A stretch of DNA of 35,705 nt from Microcoleus asticus IPMA8 (lineage in GTDB: Bacteria; Cyanobacteriota; Cyanobacteriia; Cyanobacteriales; Microcoleaceae): assembly GCF_013179805.1 (NCBI RefSeq), contig NZ_SRRZ01000074.1, positions 1 to 35,705 on the forward strand, read 5' to 3'. This document shows, piece by piece, positions 24,024-32,772 of this stretch; the stretch's first letter is position 1, and each line of letters opens with the position of its first letter. The notes beneath the pieces were generated by a model. The model made no database searches. It had not been told where the DNA came from and saw nothing but the letters and a program-made list of their open reading frames with translations. Position numbers and translations under genes: made by a program.

Positions 24024-24521
24024 ATGCCAAAACAAGACCCAGCCAAATTAAAAAAAGTATCTGTCAACCTTCCCTTCGGCATTGGTGGTGCAGAATGGGA
24101 AGCTGATGTAACCGAACGAAAGGCAGCATGGGCGCTTTACGTGGAACTGGTAACTCGCATTACTGTAGAATCGCTTCAATCCGACCAAGGACTGTTGCGG
24201 GAAGCTCTAAATTCGCTCTACAAAATGTTTGAGATTACACGTCAAATCCTCAGAGAAGCTGGCCCTGATGTAGGCATATCATATAACTCAGTTGGCGGAA
24301 TTGCTATTGCTGTACTCAATCAAGGTTTGCGTCCATTTCTATCTAATTGGCATCCGTTATTACAAGCATGGGAGGCGCAGCGTCCCCCCAATACTAGCCC
24401 TAAAGAACATGAAAAAAACTGGTTACAGGAGCCTCAGTTGCGCCAACAATTGCGGTTACTTAGTGAAGAATTAGATGAATATGTTAAAGCTTTGGCACAA
24501 ATTGTAGGAGTAAAAAAATAA
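24024..24521 (+). CDS. Small helical protein of the TIR/STAND operon
   Basis: 165 residues, starting MPKQDPAKLKKVSVNLPFGI, with an AAGGAA-like ribosome-binding sequence (AAAGGAATAAATCAATG). It starts 42 bp after the STAND stop on the same strand and is the last gene before a convergent Nudix gene. Soluble and mainly helical: EWEADVTERKAAWALYVELV, SLQSDQGLLREALNSLYKMF, EITRQILREAG, a Trp-rich centre (LSNWHPLLQAWEAQRPP) and a C-terminal helix ELDEYVKALAQIVGV. I recall proteins with the WELYVELVTRI pattern beside other bacterial conflict genes, but cannot name the family. No enzyme motif was seen; it could be a regulator, an inhibitor or a third complex member. Confidence 0.75.
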   Translation: MPKQDPAKLKKVSVNLPFGIGGAEWEADVTERKAAWALYVELVTRITVESLQSDQGLLREALNSLYKMFEITRQILREAGPDVGISYNSVGGIAIAVLNQGLRPFLSNWHPLLQAWEAQRPPNTSPKEHEKNWLQEPQLRQQLRLLSEELDEYVKALAQIVGVKK

Positions 24522-24596
24522 TTTTTTCGATTTCTTGAAATTTATTATCTGGTGTTCTCAATCATTCTTCCGTACAGACTCACACTGCACATCTTT

Positions 24597-25130
24597 TTAG
24601 AAAAGAATGTTTCTGATCTTAAAATATCCGATCTGGCAAGCTGAATAATCGCATTTACTCAAATATTCAAAAGGATGCCATTCATTTTTGCTGATTGCTT
24701 CAAAGTAAGAACCATCTTGCTGTGCAATGTCCGGCTTTGTATCGCTGACATCAGCATAGTACATATAGCAAATTTCGTTCGTTTGAGTGCCAACAATATA
24801 TTTACCTAAGGGCAAAACCTGAACTGAAAACCCCGATTCTTCATATACCTCTCTGATTGCTGCTTTCTCTGGTGACTCACCTGTCTCTATCCCCCCTGTA
24901 ATAGGGCAAGGATAGAGCTTGAGTTCTTCATTTATATCAGAGCTATCTATACACAGAGGCTGCTGTCTAATCAGGACTTCATATTCTATTTCTCTTCTAG
25001 CAACATTGCTTTTTCTCACTAAGAATATAGCCACTGAGTCTTTTCCTTTTCTTTCTAAGTAATGAAATCCCCTGGCAGTTTGCTTCACAGTAATCCAATT
25101 GGTCGTAAAAATATTTTTTTCGTGGCTCAT
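24597..25130 (-). CDS. Nudix hydrolase
   Basis: The Nudix box is complete: GGIETGESPEKAAIREVYEE followed by SGF (Gx5Ex7REUxEExGU), so a nucleoside-diphosphate-linked substrate and Mg2+ are expected. The layout (VTVKQTARG-like opening, box in the middle, WHPFEYL near the end) resembles ADP-ribose or NDP-sugar pyrophosphatases. ATG 25130 (MSHEKNIFTTNW) is chosen. An ATG at 25241 with GAGGA upstream would add 37 residues that look like translated spacer, but cannot be excluded because it would start 22 bp after the glutamate synthase stop. It is convergent with the STAND operon; an NAD or ADP-ribose substrate would be intriguing next to a TIR gene, but this is speculation. Confidence 0.85.
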   Translation of the reverse strand: MSHEKNIFTTNWITVKQTARGFHYLERKGKDSVAIFLVRKSNVARREIEYEVLIRQQPLCIDSSDINEELKLYPCPITGGIETGESPEKAAIREVYEESGFSVQVLPLGKYIVGTQTNEICYMYYADVSDTKPDIAQQDGSYFEAISKNEWHPFEYLSKCDYSACQIGYFKIRNILF

Positions 25131-25263
25131 TTTACTGATTCCAAACTTACCTAAAACAGCAGAAGTCCCGCGCCTAACCGATATAGTACCGCGATCGAAA
25201 GCTTTAACGAGGAATAGGTAATTGGCGGCTGTAACAGCCATTACCCATTCCTCATTTTAAACC

Positions 25264-28200
25264 CTAGCTGCCGCCAATTCGGGCGACATCGCGAGCATTT
25301 TCTTCAAATGCAGCCGTCAGCGCATCATCACCGCTTAAACCCGATGCGATCGCCCTTTCAATAGCCTGCAACACCCGCTTATAATCCCTCGGCATCACCT
25401 TCACAAACACCGGCACCATCTCATCCCACGCCGCCAGAACCTTCGATGCCTTCGCACTTCCAGTCAAATCAACGTGAGTTTGAATTAACTGCCGCAAATC
25501 GCTAATCTCCTCAACATCCTCGAGTTTTTCCAACTCCACCATCGACATATTGCAGCGAGTAGCAAAATCCCCCGCCTCATCCAAAATGTAAGCAACACCG
25601 CCACTCATACCCGCTGCAAAATTGCGCCCGGTTTGGCCCAAAACCACAACTTTGCCGCCAGTCATGTACTCGCAACCGTGATCGCCCACACCTTCAACTA
25701 CTGCATTAACGCCGGAGTTACGCACCCCAAAACGTTCGCCCGCAATCCCTCGGATGAAAACCTCGCCGGCTGTCGCGCCGTAAAGCACTACGTTACCGAC
25801 AATCACGTTTTCTTCCGCGACAAAGGTAGAAGCTGGCGACGGATACAAGATAATCTTGCCGCCGCTGAGCCCCTTGCCCAAATAGTCGTTAGCTTCGCCT
25901 TCGAGCTCCAGGGTGACACCCTTGGGCACAAAAGCCCCAAAGCTTTGCCCGGCGCTGCCTTGGAAGTGCAGGTGCACCGTGTCATCCGGCAAACCTTCCC
26001 AGTTGCGTTTGGTGATTTCGTTGCCGAGAATTGTGCCGACAACGCGGTTGACATTGGTAATCGGCAGCTTGGCGTGGACTTTTTCGCCGTTTTCGATCGC
26101 ACCTTTGCACAAATCCAACAACACAGTCATATCCAGGGACTTTTCCAAACCGTGATCCTGCGCCATCTGACAATAGCGCCCGACATCCGCGCCAACCTCC
26201 GGCTGATAAAGGATTTTCGAGAAATCCAAACCCTTAGCCTTCCAGTGTTCCACAGCTTGTTTCGCTTCCAAAACATCAGTCCGCCCCACCATTTCATTCA
26301 GCGTGCGGAAGCCCAACTGCGCCATAATTTCCCGGACTTCCTGCGCCACGAAGGTCATAAAGTTTACCGTATGATCGGGGTCGCCGGTAAAGTTTTTCCG
26401 CAGCAGCGGGTCTTGAGTCGCCACGCCCACCGGGCAAGTGTTCTGGTGGCAAACGCGCATCATGATGCAGCCCAATGTCACCAGCGGCGCGGTCGCAAAA
26501 CCGAATTCCTCAGCGCCAAGGAGTGCAGCAATTACTACATCGCGGCCGGTTTTCATTTGACCGTCAGTTTCCACGACAATCCGGCTGCGGAGATTGTTGA
26601 GTACCAAAGTCTGGTGAGTTTCCGCCAGTCCCAATTCCCAAGGTAAACCGGCGTGTTTGATCGAAGTCTGCGGCGAAGCGCCGGTTCCGCCGTCGTAGCC
26701 GGAAATCAACACGACATCGGCGTGGGCTTTTGCAACCCCTGCCGCGATCGTCCCGACTCCAACTTCCGACACCAGTTTCACGCTAATCCGCGCTTCCCGG
26801 TTGGAATTTTTCAAGTCGTGAATCAATTCGGCCAAATCTTCGATCGAATAAATGTCGTGGTGAGGAGGAGGCGAAATCAAACCCACACCCGGAGTCGAGT
26901 TCCGCACCTTGGCAATCCACGGGTATACTTTTTTACCCGGCAACTGTCCGCCTTCACCGGGTTTCGCGCCTTGCGCCATCTTGATTTGCAGTTCCCGCGC
27001 TTGGGAAAGGTACAAGCTGGTAACGCCGAAACGCCCGGAAGCAACTTGTTTGATCGCGCTGTTTTTCGAGTCGCCGCGATCGTTCGTCCAAGTGTAGCGT
27101 TCCGAGTCTTCCCCGCCTTCACCGGTGTTCGATTTGCCACCAATGCGGTTCATGGCGATCGCCAGAGATTCGTGGGCTTCTTTAGAAATCGAACCGTAAC
27201 TCATCGCCCCAGTTTTAAAGCGTTTGAGAATAGATTCGATCGGTTCAACTTCCTCAATCGGTATCGATTCCCGCTGCTTGAATTGCAACAAACCGCGCAA
27301 GGTAAAATGCTGCTGGTTTTGTTCGTTAACCAGCCCAGAATACTGTTTGAAAAGCGTATAACTGCCCTCGCGCACCGACTTTTGCAGCGCGTGAATTGTC
27401 TGCGGACTAAACAAATGTGCCTCGCCTTCTTTCCGCCACTGATATTCGCCGCCGACATCGAGAGTATGTCCGCTGGATGGGCGGTCTGGGAATGCGTGAG
27501 TATGGCGCAAAATTGCTTCTTGGGCGAGGACTTCGAGGTCTACCCCTTCAATCCGCGAGGCTGTCCAAGCAAAGTATTTATCGACTACGGATTTGTTTAA
27601 GCCGATCGCCTCAAAAATCTGCGCGCCGCGATAACTTTGAATTGTGGAAATCCCAATTTTCGAGGCAACTTTCGTCACGCCTTTAGTTGCGGCTTTGACG
27701 TAGTTTTTGCAAGCTGTTTTGTACTCGACATTTAGCAGCAATCCTTCGCGGATCGAATCGGCGATCGTCTCAAAAGCCAAATACGGATTAATCGCGCCGC
27801 AACCGTATCCAATAAGTGTTGCAAAGTGATGCACTTCCCTCGGTTCGCCGGATTCGAGCACGAGTCCCGCCCGCGTGCGCGTACCTTTACGGATCAAGTG
27901 GTGGTGCAGGCCCGCAACTGCCAGCAGCGCCGGAATTGGGGCTTTGTCTGGACTGATGCCCCGATCGCTCAAAATGATGATATTCACCCCTGAGGCGATC
28001 GCGCTGTCTGCTGCTGCAAAAACCTCTTCTAAGGCTTGTTCAAGACCTTTTACCCCGCTTTTGGGGTCAAACAAAATCGGTAGCGTAATCGACCGGAAAT
28101 TGCCCTCATTTACGTGTTTGAGCTTAGCTAATTCTTCATTGCTGAGAATGGGCGTTTTCAGTTCAATCAAATGACAGCTTTCGGGTTCTGGTTTGAGCAA

Positions 28201-29850
28201 ATTGCGTTCAGCGCCGATCGTAGTTTCGGCAGAAGTTACAATTTCTTCGCGGATAGAATCAATTGGCGGATTGGTAACTTGAGCAAACAACTGCTGGAAG
28301 TATTCGTAAAGCAGTTTTGGGCGGTTGGAAAGCACCGCCAGCGGCGTATCCGCACCCATCGCGCCGACAGCTTCCACGCCATCTTTCGCCATCGGCGCTA
28401 ACAGCAACCGCAGTTCTTCAAAGGTGTAGCCGAAAGCCATTTGGCGCTGGATCAATGTTTCGGGGTGGGATTCTGGCAATGCCGGCGCATCTTTCAGTTT
28501 GGTGATTTCGACCATGTGCTGGTCTATCCACTCGCGGTACGGGTGTTCTGTGGCGATTTTGGTCTTAATTTCTTCGTCAGAGACGATGCGGCCTTCCTCG
28601 GTATTTACCAGGAACATCCGCCCCGGTTGCAAGCGGCCGTTGGATGCAATTCGTTCTGGGGCGATCGGCAAAACTCCGGCTTCCGATGCCATAATTACCA
28701 AGTCGTCTTTGGTAACGCAGTAGCGGGAAGGGCGCAAACCGTTGCGGTCGAGCACGGCCCCGATCGAAGTACCGTCGGTAAATGCGATAGAAGCTGGGCC
28801 GTCCCAAGGTTCCATCAAGCAAGAATGGTATTCGTAGAAAGCCTTTTTATCGTCACTCATGGACTCGTGGGCCGTCCAAGGTTCGGGAATCATCATCATT
28901 ACAGCGTGCGGCAAAGAACGCCCAGCCAAAGTCAGCAATTCCAAAGCATTGTCAAAAATCGTCGAGTCGCTACCTTCGATATTGATTAAATTCGGGATTT
29001 TCTTTAAGTCATCGCCGAACAACTCCGACTCGAACAGCGATTGCCGCGCGTGCATCCAGTTAATGTTGCCGCGCATCGTGTTAATTTCGCCGTTGTGGGC
29101 GATGTAGCGGTAAGGGTGCGATCGTTCCCAGCTCGGAAAAGTATTGGTGCTGAAGCGCGAGTGAACCAGGGCTAGAGCGCTTTCCATGTCGGGGTCGTGC
29201 AGTTCGGGATAGTAATCCCCCACTTGCACGGGCATTAACATACCCTTGTAGACGATCGTCCGGCACGAGAGTGTGGAATTATACCAGTAGGGGTCTGTGT
29301 TAGTCCTGCGGATGGCATTGTGAGCGCGCTTGCGGATGACGTACAGTTTCCGCTCGAAGGCAGCCTCGTCGATACCTGCGGCGCGCCGCAGGAACACTTG
29401 CTGCATGAAGGGTTCGCTAGATTTGGCGGTTTCGCCGAGGGACGAGTTGTCCGTGGGAACATCTCGCCAGCCGAGCACTTCCTGGCCTTCTTCTGCCGCG
29501 ATTTCCTCAAAAATGCGTTGACCGTTTTCCCGTTCAGTTCGATTTGGCGACGAGTAAATCGCGCCGACGCCGTACTCGCCGGCTTCGGGAAGTTCGATGT
29601 TTAGGGCCGCGGTTACTTTCTTGAGAAACTTGTGGGGCACCTGCATCAAAATGCCCGCCCCGTCTCCGGTGTTGGGTTCGCAGCCGCACGCGCCCCGGTG
29701 GTCGAGGTTCAAGAGGATTGTCAGTGCCTGCTCGACAATTTCGTGGGATTTGTTACCCTTCATGTGTACGATAAATCCGACTCCGCAAGCGTCGTGCTCG
29801 AACTGCGGATCGTATAGGCCTTGTTTTGCTGGCAGTTCGTTGCTGTTCAT
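25264..29850 (-). CDS. gltB: Glutamate synthase large subunit, probably ferredoxin-dependent
   Basis: 1528 residues making two glutamates from glutamine and 2-oxoglutarate. A short propeptide precedes the glutaminase nucleophile Cys22 (EHDACGVGFIVHM). The class II amidase (FSTNTFPSWERSHPYRYIAHNGE) is followed by the central domain, then the FMN-binding synthase domain (GGKSNTGEGGEDSERY, GYDGGTGASPQTSIKHAG) with the 3Fe-4S Cys set in CIMMRVCHQNTCPVGVATQ, and the C-terminal beta-helix (GGKIILYPSP, GVRNSGVNAVVEG). No gltD-like small subunit lies nearby and the length suits the single-chain ferredoxin enzyme (also called glsF or gltS in cyanobacteria); an NADH type cannot be fully excluded. No clear NtcA site (GTA-N8-TAC) was found upstream. 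Confidence 0.96.
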   Translation of the reverse strand: MNSNELPAKQGLYDPQFEHDACGVGFIVHMKGNKSHEIVEQALTILLNLDHRGACGCEPNTGDGAGILMQVPHKFLKKVTAALNIELPEAGEYGVGAIYSSPNRTERENGQRIFEEIAAEEGQEVLGWRDVPTDNSSLGETAKSSEPFMQQVFLRRAAGIDEAAFERKLYVIRKRAHNAIRRTNTDPYWYNSTLSCRTIVYKGMLMPVQVGDYYPELHDPDMESALALVHSRFSTNTFPSWERSHPYRYIAHNGEINTMRGNINWMHARQSLFESELFGDDLKKIPNLINIEGSDSTIFDNALELLTLAGRSLPHAVMMMIPEPWTAHESMSDDKKAFYEYHSCLMEPWDGPASIAFTDGTSIGAVLDRNGLRPSRYCVTKDDLVIMASEAGVLPIAPERIASNGRLQPGRMFLVNTEEGRIVSDEEIKTKIATEHPYREWIDQHMVEITKLKDAPALPESHPETLIQRQMAFGYTFEELRLLLAPMAKDGVEAVGAMGADTPLAVLSNRPKLLYEYFQQLFAQVTNPPIDSIREEIVTSAETTIGAERNLLKPEPESCHLIELKTPILSNEELAKLKHVNEGNFRSITLPILFDPKSGVKGLEQALEEVFAAADSAIASGVNIIILSDRGISPDKAPIPALLAVAGLHHHLIRKGTRTRAGLVLESGEPREVHHFATLIGYGCGAINPYLAFETIADSIREGLLLNVEYKTACKNYVKAATKGVTKVASKIGISTIQSYRGAQIFEAIGLNKSVVDKYFAWTASRIEGVDLEVLAQEAILRHTHAFPDRPSSGHTLDVGGEYQWRKEGEAHLFSPQTIHALQKSVREGSYTLFKQYSGLVNEQNQQHFTLRGLLQFKQRESIPIEEVEPIESILKRFKTGAMSYGSISKEAHESLAIAMNRIGGKSNTGEGGEDSERYTWTNDRGDSKNSAIKQVASGRFGVTSLYLSQARELQIKMAQGAKPGEGGQLPGKKVYPWIAKVRNSTPGVGLISPPPHHDIYSIEDLAELIHDLKNSNREARISVKLVSEVGVGTIAAGVAKAHADVVLISGYDGGTGASPQTSIKHAGLPWELGLAETHQTLVLNNLRSRIVVETDGQMKTGRDVVIAALLGAEEFGFATAPLVTLGCIMMRVCHQNTCPVGVATQDPLLRKNFTGDPDHTVNFMTFVAQEVREIMAQLGFRTLNEMVGRTDVLEAKQAVEHWKAKGLDFSKILYQPEVGADVGRYCQMAQDHGLEKSLDMTVLLDLCKGAIENGEKVHAKLPITNVNRVVGTILGNEITKRNWEGLPDDTVHLHFQGSAGQSFGAFVPKGVTLELEGEANDYLGKGLSGGKIILYPSPASTFVAEENVIVGNVVLYGATAGEVFIRGIAGERFGVRNSGVNAVVEGVGDHGCEYMTGGKVVVLGQTGRNFAAGMSGGVAYILDEAGDFATRCNMSMVELEKLEDVEEISDLRQLIQTHVDLTGSAKASKVLAAWDEMVPVFVKVMPRDYKRVLQAIERAIASGLSGDDALTAAFEENARDVARIGGS

Positions 29851-30068
29851 TTTGATGTTTTCCTAAAAGTGACGAAAAAATTGCGATCGGCAGAGTACCA
29901 AGCTTTTTATTGTACCTAATCTGTATTTTCTAATCATGTCTGCTTGTAACTTTTAAGCTTAAGAAAATTGTTATATCTCAGTAGTCATGATTCATTAGCC
30001 ATGAGTCATTAGTCATTAGTCAGAAGAAAAATCTCTTCCTCTCCCCCTCCCTCACACTCTTTCTCTCC

Positions 30069-30108
30069 CCCAGTCTCCCAGTCTCCCAGTCTCCCAGTCT
30101 CCCAGTCT
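30069..30108. repeat. Five copies of the 8-bp unit CCCAGTCT
   Basis: Exact head-to-tail copies in a pyrimidine-rich stretch of the spacer. Copy number is likely to vary between strains. Confidence 0.9.
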
Positions 30109-30382
30109 CTCGTTCTCCCTGTCTCCCCGTTAAGCTTATTTAAAGCACAGGCCTTTGAGAATGAAGATTTGATGTAGATTGGGGCGATCGCAAATACGGG
30201 GTTACAACTGCTGTGATGATTTTGCTATGGTGGTCAAGGTGGGTCGATCGAGCAGAGCAGACAAAAGTGCAAAACTCTACAGTCCGCTAACCAGTCCGCG
30301 CGATCGGACTTCGGTTTTAAGGATAAATTAGCTAATATCACAATCCAACGTTGTTTACCACAGGATTCAGCAAGCAATCCTC

Positions 30383-30388
30383 AAGGAG
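30383..30388 (+). promoter_or_regulatory. Ribosome-binding site fixing the cupin start
   Basis: AAGGAG with 8 bases to the ATG at 30397. It overlaps the alternative GTG at 30388, which therefore cannot be the start. Confidence 0.8.
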
Positions 30389-30396
30389 TGAAAATC

Positions 30397-30816
30397 ATGG
30401 TACAGATTCAAGAAATTTCTCAAGTATCTACTCTGCACGCACCTGCTGCACCCAACGGAATAGCCGCTACAGAATTGCGGCCTTGGGGTTCATTTACAAC
30501 TTTAGAAGAAGGCCCAGGATATAAAATTAAGCGGATCGAAGTTAAGTCCGGACACCGCCTCAGCCTGCAAATGCACCACCACCGCAGCGAACACTGGATC
30601 GTGGTTTCTGGTACTGCAAAGGTTACTTGCGGCGAAACAGAAATTGTTCTGTTTACCAATCAGTCTACCTACGTTCCTCAGTGCACTTCTCACCGCCTGG
30701 AAAATCCGGGAGTTATCCCCCTGATTTTAATTGAGGTGCAGAATGGCGAATATCTCGGAGAAGATGATATTATCCGCTTTCAAGACGATTATGCTCGTAA
30801 TGAAAAGGCTAAGTAA
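30397..30816 (+). CDS. Cupin, C-terminal domain type of mannose-1-phosphate guanylyltransferase/phosphomannose isomerase II
   Basis: 139 residues from ATG 30397. A single cupin: ELRPWGSFTTLEEGPGYKIK, then GHRLSLQMHHHRSEHWIVVS with the metal-binding His/Glu set, GTAKVTCGE, and the second motif YVPQCTSHRLENPG with EVQNGEYLGEDDIIRFQDDY. This matches the stand-alone ManC/AlgA isomerase domain, which interconverts mannose-6-phosphate and fructose-6-phosphate when fused to the transferase. The transferase half is absent here, as in many cyanobacterial copies, so isomerase activity is inferred, not shown. It could feed the same surface glycans as ugd/uxs. Confidence 0.88.
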   Translation: MVQIQEISQVSTLHAPAAPNGIAATELRPWGSFTTLEEGPGYKIKRIEVKSGHRLSLQMHHHRSEHWIVVSGTAKVTCGETEIVLFTNQSTYVPQCTSHRLENPGVIPLILIEVQNGEYLGEDDIIRFQDDYARNEKAK

Positions 30817-30839
30817 CTCAAGTTGCTAAATATATAGCG

Positions 30840-30865
30840 GTAAGGTGCGCTGCGGCGCACCCTAC
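30840..30865. terminator. Hairpin repeat after the cupin gene
   Basis: Arms GTAAGGTGCGC (30840-30850) and GCGCACCCTAC (30855-30865) pair with one mismatch around a 4-base loop, 23 bp after the stop. Same family as 11906-11937. A half-copy follows at 30876. Confidence 0.6.
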
Positions 30866-30963
30866 ATTCTCCGGGTAAGGTGCAGGGCTAGGCGCACTCT
30901 AAATTCTCAAAACTCAACACTACTCCCAAATTATTACCAATTACCAATTACCAATTACTCATA

Positions 30964-31293
30964 ATGATTCATCTGAGCAAAACAGCAGCAACAGAAGTAA
31001 CGCGCCTCAAGTCGAAGCATCCGAACCCCAATGCTTTATTTCGTGTGGGCGTGGAATCGAGCGGCTGCTCGGGTTTGTCTTATACAATGGCATTTGACGA
31101 TGCGCCAGCCCCAGAAGACGCTGTATGCGAGTCGGAGGGAATTTCCGTTGCGATCGACCCCCAGCACTTAAAATATCTTAATGACCTCACCTTGGATTAT
31201 TCAGAAGACTTGATGGGCGGAGGTTTTCGATTTCACAATCCCAATGCCGCCCAAAGCTGTAGCTGCGGCAACTCCTTTTCTGCCAAGGAATAA
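30964..31293 (+). CDS. A-type iron-sulfur carrier (IscA/SufA/HesB family)
   Basis: 109 residues with all three conserved Cys: SSGCSGLSYTMAF (Cys35) and CSCGNSF near the C-terminus. The body, LFRVGVESSG, then ISVAIDPQHLKYLNDLTLDY and GGGFRFHNPNA, is that of A-type proteins, which hand Fe-S clusters or iron to target proteins. ATG 30964 is preceded by ACCAATT short repeats rather than a clear ribosome-binding site. Neighbouring genes do not belong to a suf or isc cluster. Which A-type subgroup it belongs to cannot be decided here. Confidence 0.93.
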   Translation: MIHLSKTAATEVTRLKSKHPNPNALFRVGVESSGCSGLSYTMAFDDAPAPEDAVCESEGISVAIDPQHLKYLNDLTLDYSEDLMGGGFRFHNPNAAQSCSCGNSFSAKE

Positions 31294-31395
31294 TCAATAC
31301 TATCGCACTCAAAGACTTAGAAAAAGTCCAAAAAACCTTTAAATAAGCCGAGACTATCAATATCGACGCCTGCTCAGAATTAGGAATTGACGGCA

Positions 31396-31596
31396 ATGGA
31401 GATATACACCATGGAAGGCAGAGCACTTACACAACTCGATGAGTTAATAATGCTGGAAGCAGAAGGAAACGCCTGGGTGCGGGTGGGAGCAAAACATGGG
31501 TACGAGTTTACATCACAAGAAGCCGTCAATAAGCATCAAGAAATTATCCAAGAACATATCGCGACTATGGCAGCGAAACTGAAGCGGGTGATATAG
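31396..31596 (+). CDS. Small hypothetical protein, 66 residues
   Basis: From ATG 31396: MEIYTMEGRALTQLDELIML and EAEGNAWVRVGAKHGYEFTS, then a C-terminal helix HQEIIQEHIATMAAKLKRVI. It is soluble with no recognised family. AGGA at 31382 is a possible ribosome-binding site. The ATG at 31411 is an alternative start, and a TTG at 31387 is less likely. Another frame at 31300-31436 overlaps the start and looks like a decayed gene, so this may be a remnant of a two-gene unit. Confidence 0.5.
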   Translation: MEIYTMEGRALTQLDELIMLEAEGNAWVRVGAKHGYEFTSQEAVNKHQEIIQEHIATMAAKLKRVI

Positions 31597-31676
31597 CAAT
31601 CCTATTTAATTCGCGAACAGGCCTCACCAAAAGCTGGTTTGCAGTCTGGATTAAAGTCCTCTTTTAAAGCTTTTAA

Positions 31677-32663
31677 TCAAGCTGGCGTACCCAGAATAGT
31701 CCACTGCATTAACTGCTGCCATTCTGGAGATTGAGCTAACAAATCTGCATCCAATTCATTGCCCGCATCCTGCGAAAATTCGGCGAAACATTCCACCCAA
31801 TTAATTACTGTTTCCACAGGTAAATAAGGCGTATAATTCCAAGAACGCTGCAAAAACTCTACCATCTCAACAGAATGACCAGTGCGGTGCAAATACCAAG
31901 CAATCCAAACTAAGGTACTGTACTTGATTTGCTTTTCCAACAAACGTATTTTATCCGGCAACTCGGGGCGGGAAAAAAAATTGTCCATGACTGCAGCGAG
32001 GGATTTAGCCTGGGGTAAGCCTTTGTACATGGCGCTTTGTTCGTGCTGGCGGTAGCAAACAGTTACTTGCTGCAGCCACTCTGCTTCGCATCCCATTAAG
32101 GCTAAACGCAGCACTAAATCTGTATCTTCTGCCGGGGGAAATCGAGGGTCAAATCCCCCGGCGCGCTCTAACCAATGCCGGCGAAATACCATCGCGCTGG
32201 GTAATACTGGTTTCCATCTGAGCCACATTTCTAAGTCTAATTTAGGGACGTTTTGCCAGGGCTTGACATCTTTTAGCGGTTCGCCTTTACTGTTGACTAA
32301 ACGCCAGCCGCTGTGGACTATTCCTAGATGTGGCTTCGCTGCAAATACAGCCATTTGTGCGGCTAATTTGTCGGGAAAAAAGTAGTCATCTGCATCTAGA
32401 AATGCGATGAATTCTCCTCGCGCTAGTTCGATGCCGCGATTTCTGGCCATCGAAACTCCTTGATTTTGTTGGTAAATGTAGCGAATTCGATCGCCATATT
32501 TCTCTAAAACTAAATTGGTTTCGTCTCGGGAGCCGTCGTCTACTACAATAATTTCCCAGTCAGCAATTGTTTGGTGCAGCACGCTATCTACTGCTTGGCC
32601 GACGTAAGCAGCGCAGTTGTAAGCCGGAATCACCACGCTTACCTGTGGGGTTCGGTCGCTCAT
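31677..32663 (-). CDS. Family 2 glycosyltransferase
   Basis: 328 residues, GT-A fold. Visible: QVSVVIPAYNCAAYVGQAVD (residues 7-26), DWEIIVVDDGSRDET, MARNRGIELARGEFIAFLDA followed by DDYF (the metal-binding DxD in LDADD), and FDPRFPPAEDTDLVLRLALM with the ED of the catalytic base region. The C-terminal 80 residues are helical without membrane segments, so it is a cytosolic or peripheral enzyme that transfers a sugar to a surface glycan or lipid. The sugar is unknown. The promoter region (32664-32772) contains the hairpin repeat 32716-32740. Confidence 0.93.
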   Translation of the reverse strand: MSDRTPQVSVVIPAYNCAAYVGQAVDSVLHQTIADWEIIVVDDGSRDETNLVLEKYGDRIRYIYQQNQGVSMARNRGIELARGEFIAFLDADDYFFPDKLAAQMAVFAAKPHLGIVHSGWRLVNSKGEPLKDVKPWQNVPKLDLEMWLRWKPVLPSAMVFRRHWLERAGGFDPRFPPAEDTDLVLRLALMGCEAEWLQQVTVCYRQHEQSAMYKGLPQAKSLAAVMDNFFSRPELPDKIRLLEKQIKYSTLVWIAWYLHRTGHSVEMVEFLQRSWNYTPYLPVETVINWVECFAEFSQDAGNELDADLLAQSPEWQQLMQWTILGTPA

Positions 32664-32715
32664 AATTAATATCTAGTATGATGGATTATACCATTTTAAA
32701 TTTTATATTTTAGTA

Positions 32716-32740
32716 GGGTGCCCCCGAGGCTGACGCACCC
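32716..32740. repeat. Imperfect hairpin repeat (GGGTGC/GCACCC)
   Basis: GGGTGC (32716-32721) and GCACCC (32735-32740) flank a 13-base loop between the response regulator end and the glycosyltransferase start. The outer sequence TAGTAGGGTGC resembles the hairpins at 11906 and 30840. Confidence 0.5.
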
Positions 32741-32772
32741 GATAAGCGATGCTTTTTGAGTATAATTAGGGT

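Larger units (their letters stand above)
29851..30396. other. Divergent spacer between glutamate synthase and the cupin gene
   Basis: No gene seen. Contains a TACAAT-like minus-strand -10 near 29915, repeated CATTAGTCATTAG words (about 29990-30020), an 8-bp tandem array at 30069-30108, and GCGATCGC motifs. It probably carries both promoters, but none is convincing by eye. Confidence 0.5.

Noticed and set aside
25633..29866. Many long plus-strand frames (up to 337 codons) opposite glutamate synthase
   Set aside because: They are antisense shadows of a GC-rich, strongly conserved gene; their translations are Arg/His/Phe-rich and match no family.
29851..29960. NtcA site upstream of glutamate synthase
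   Set aside because: GTA and TAC triplets occur but with 15 rather than 8 bases between them; no GTA-N8-TAC was found.
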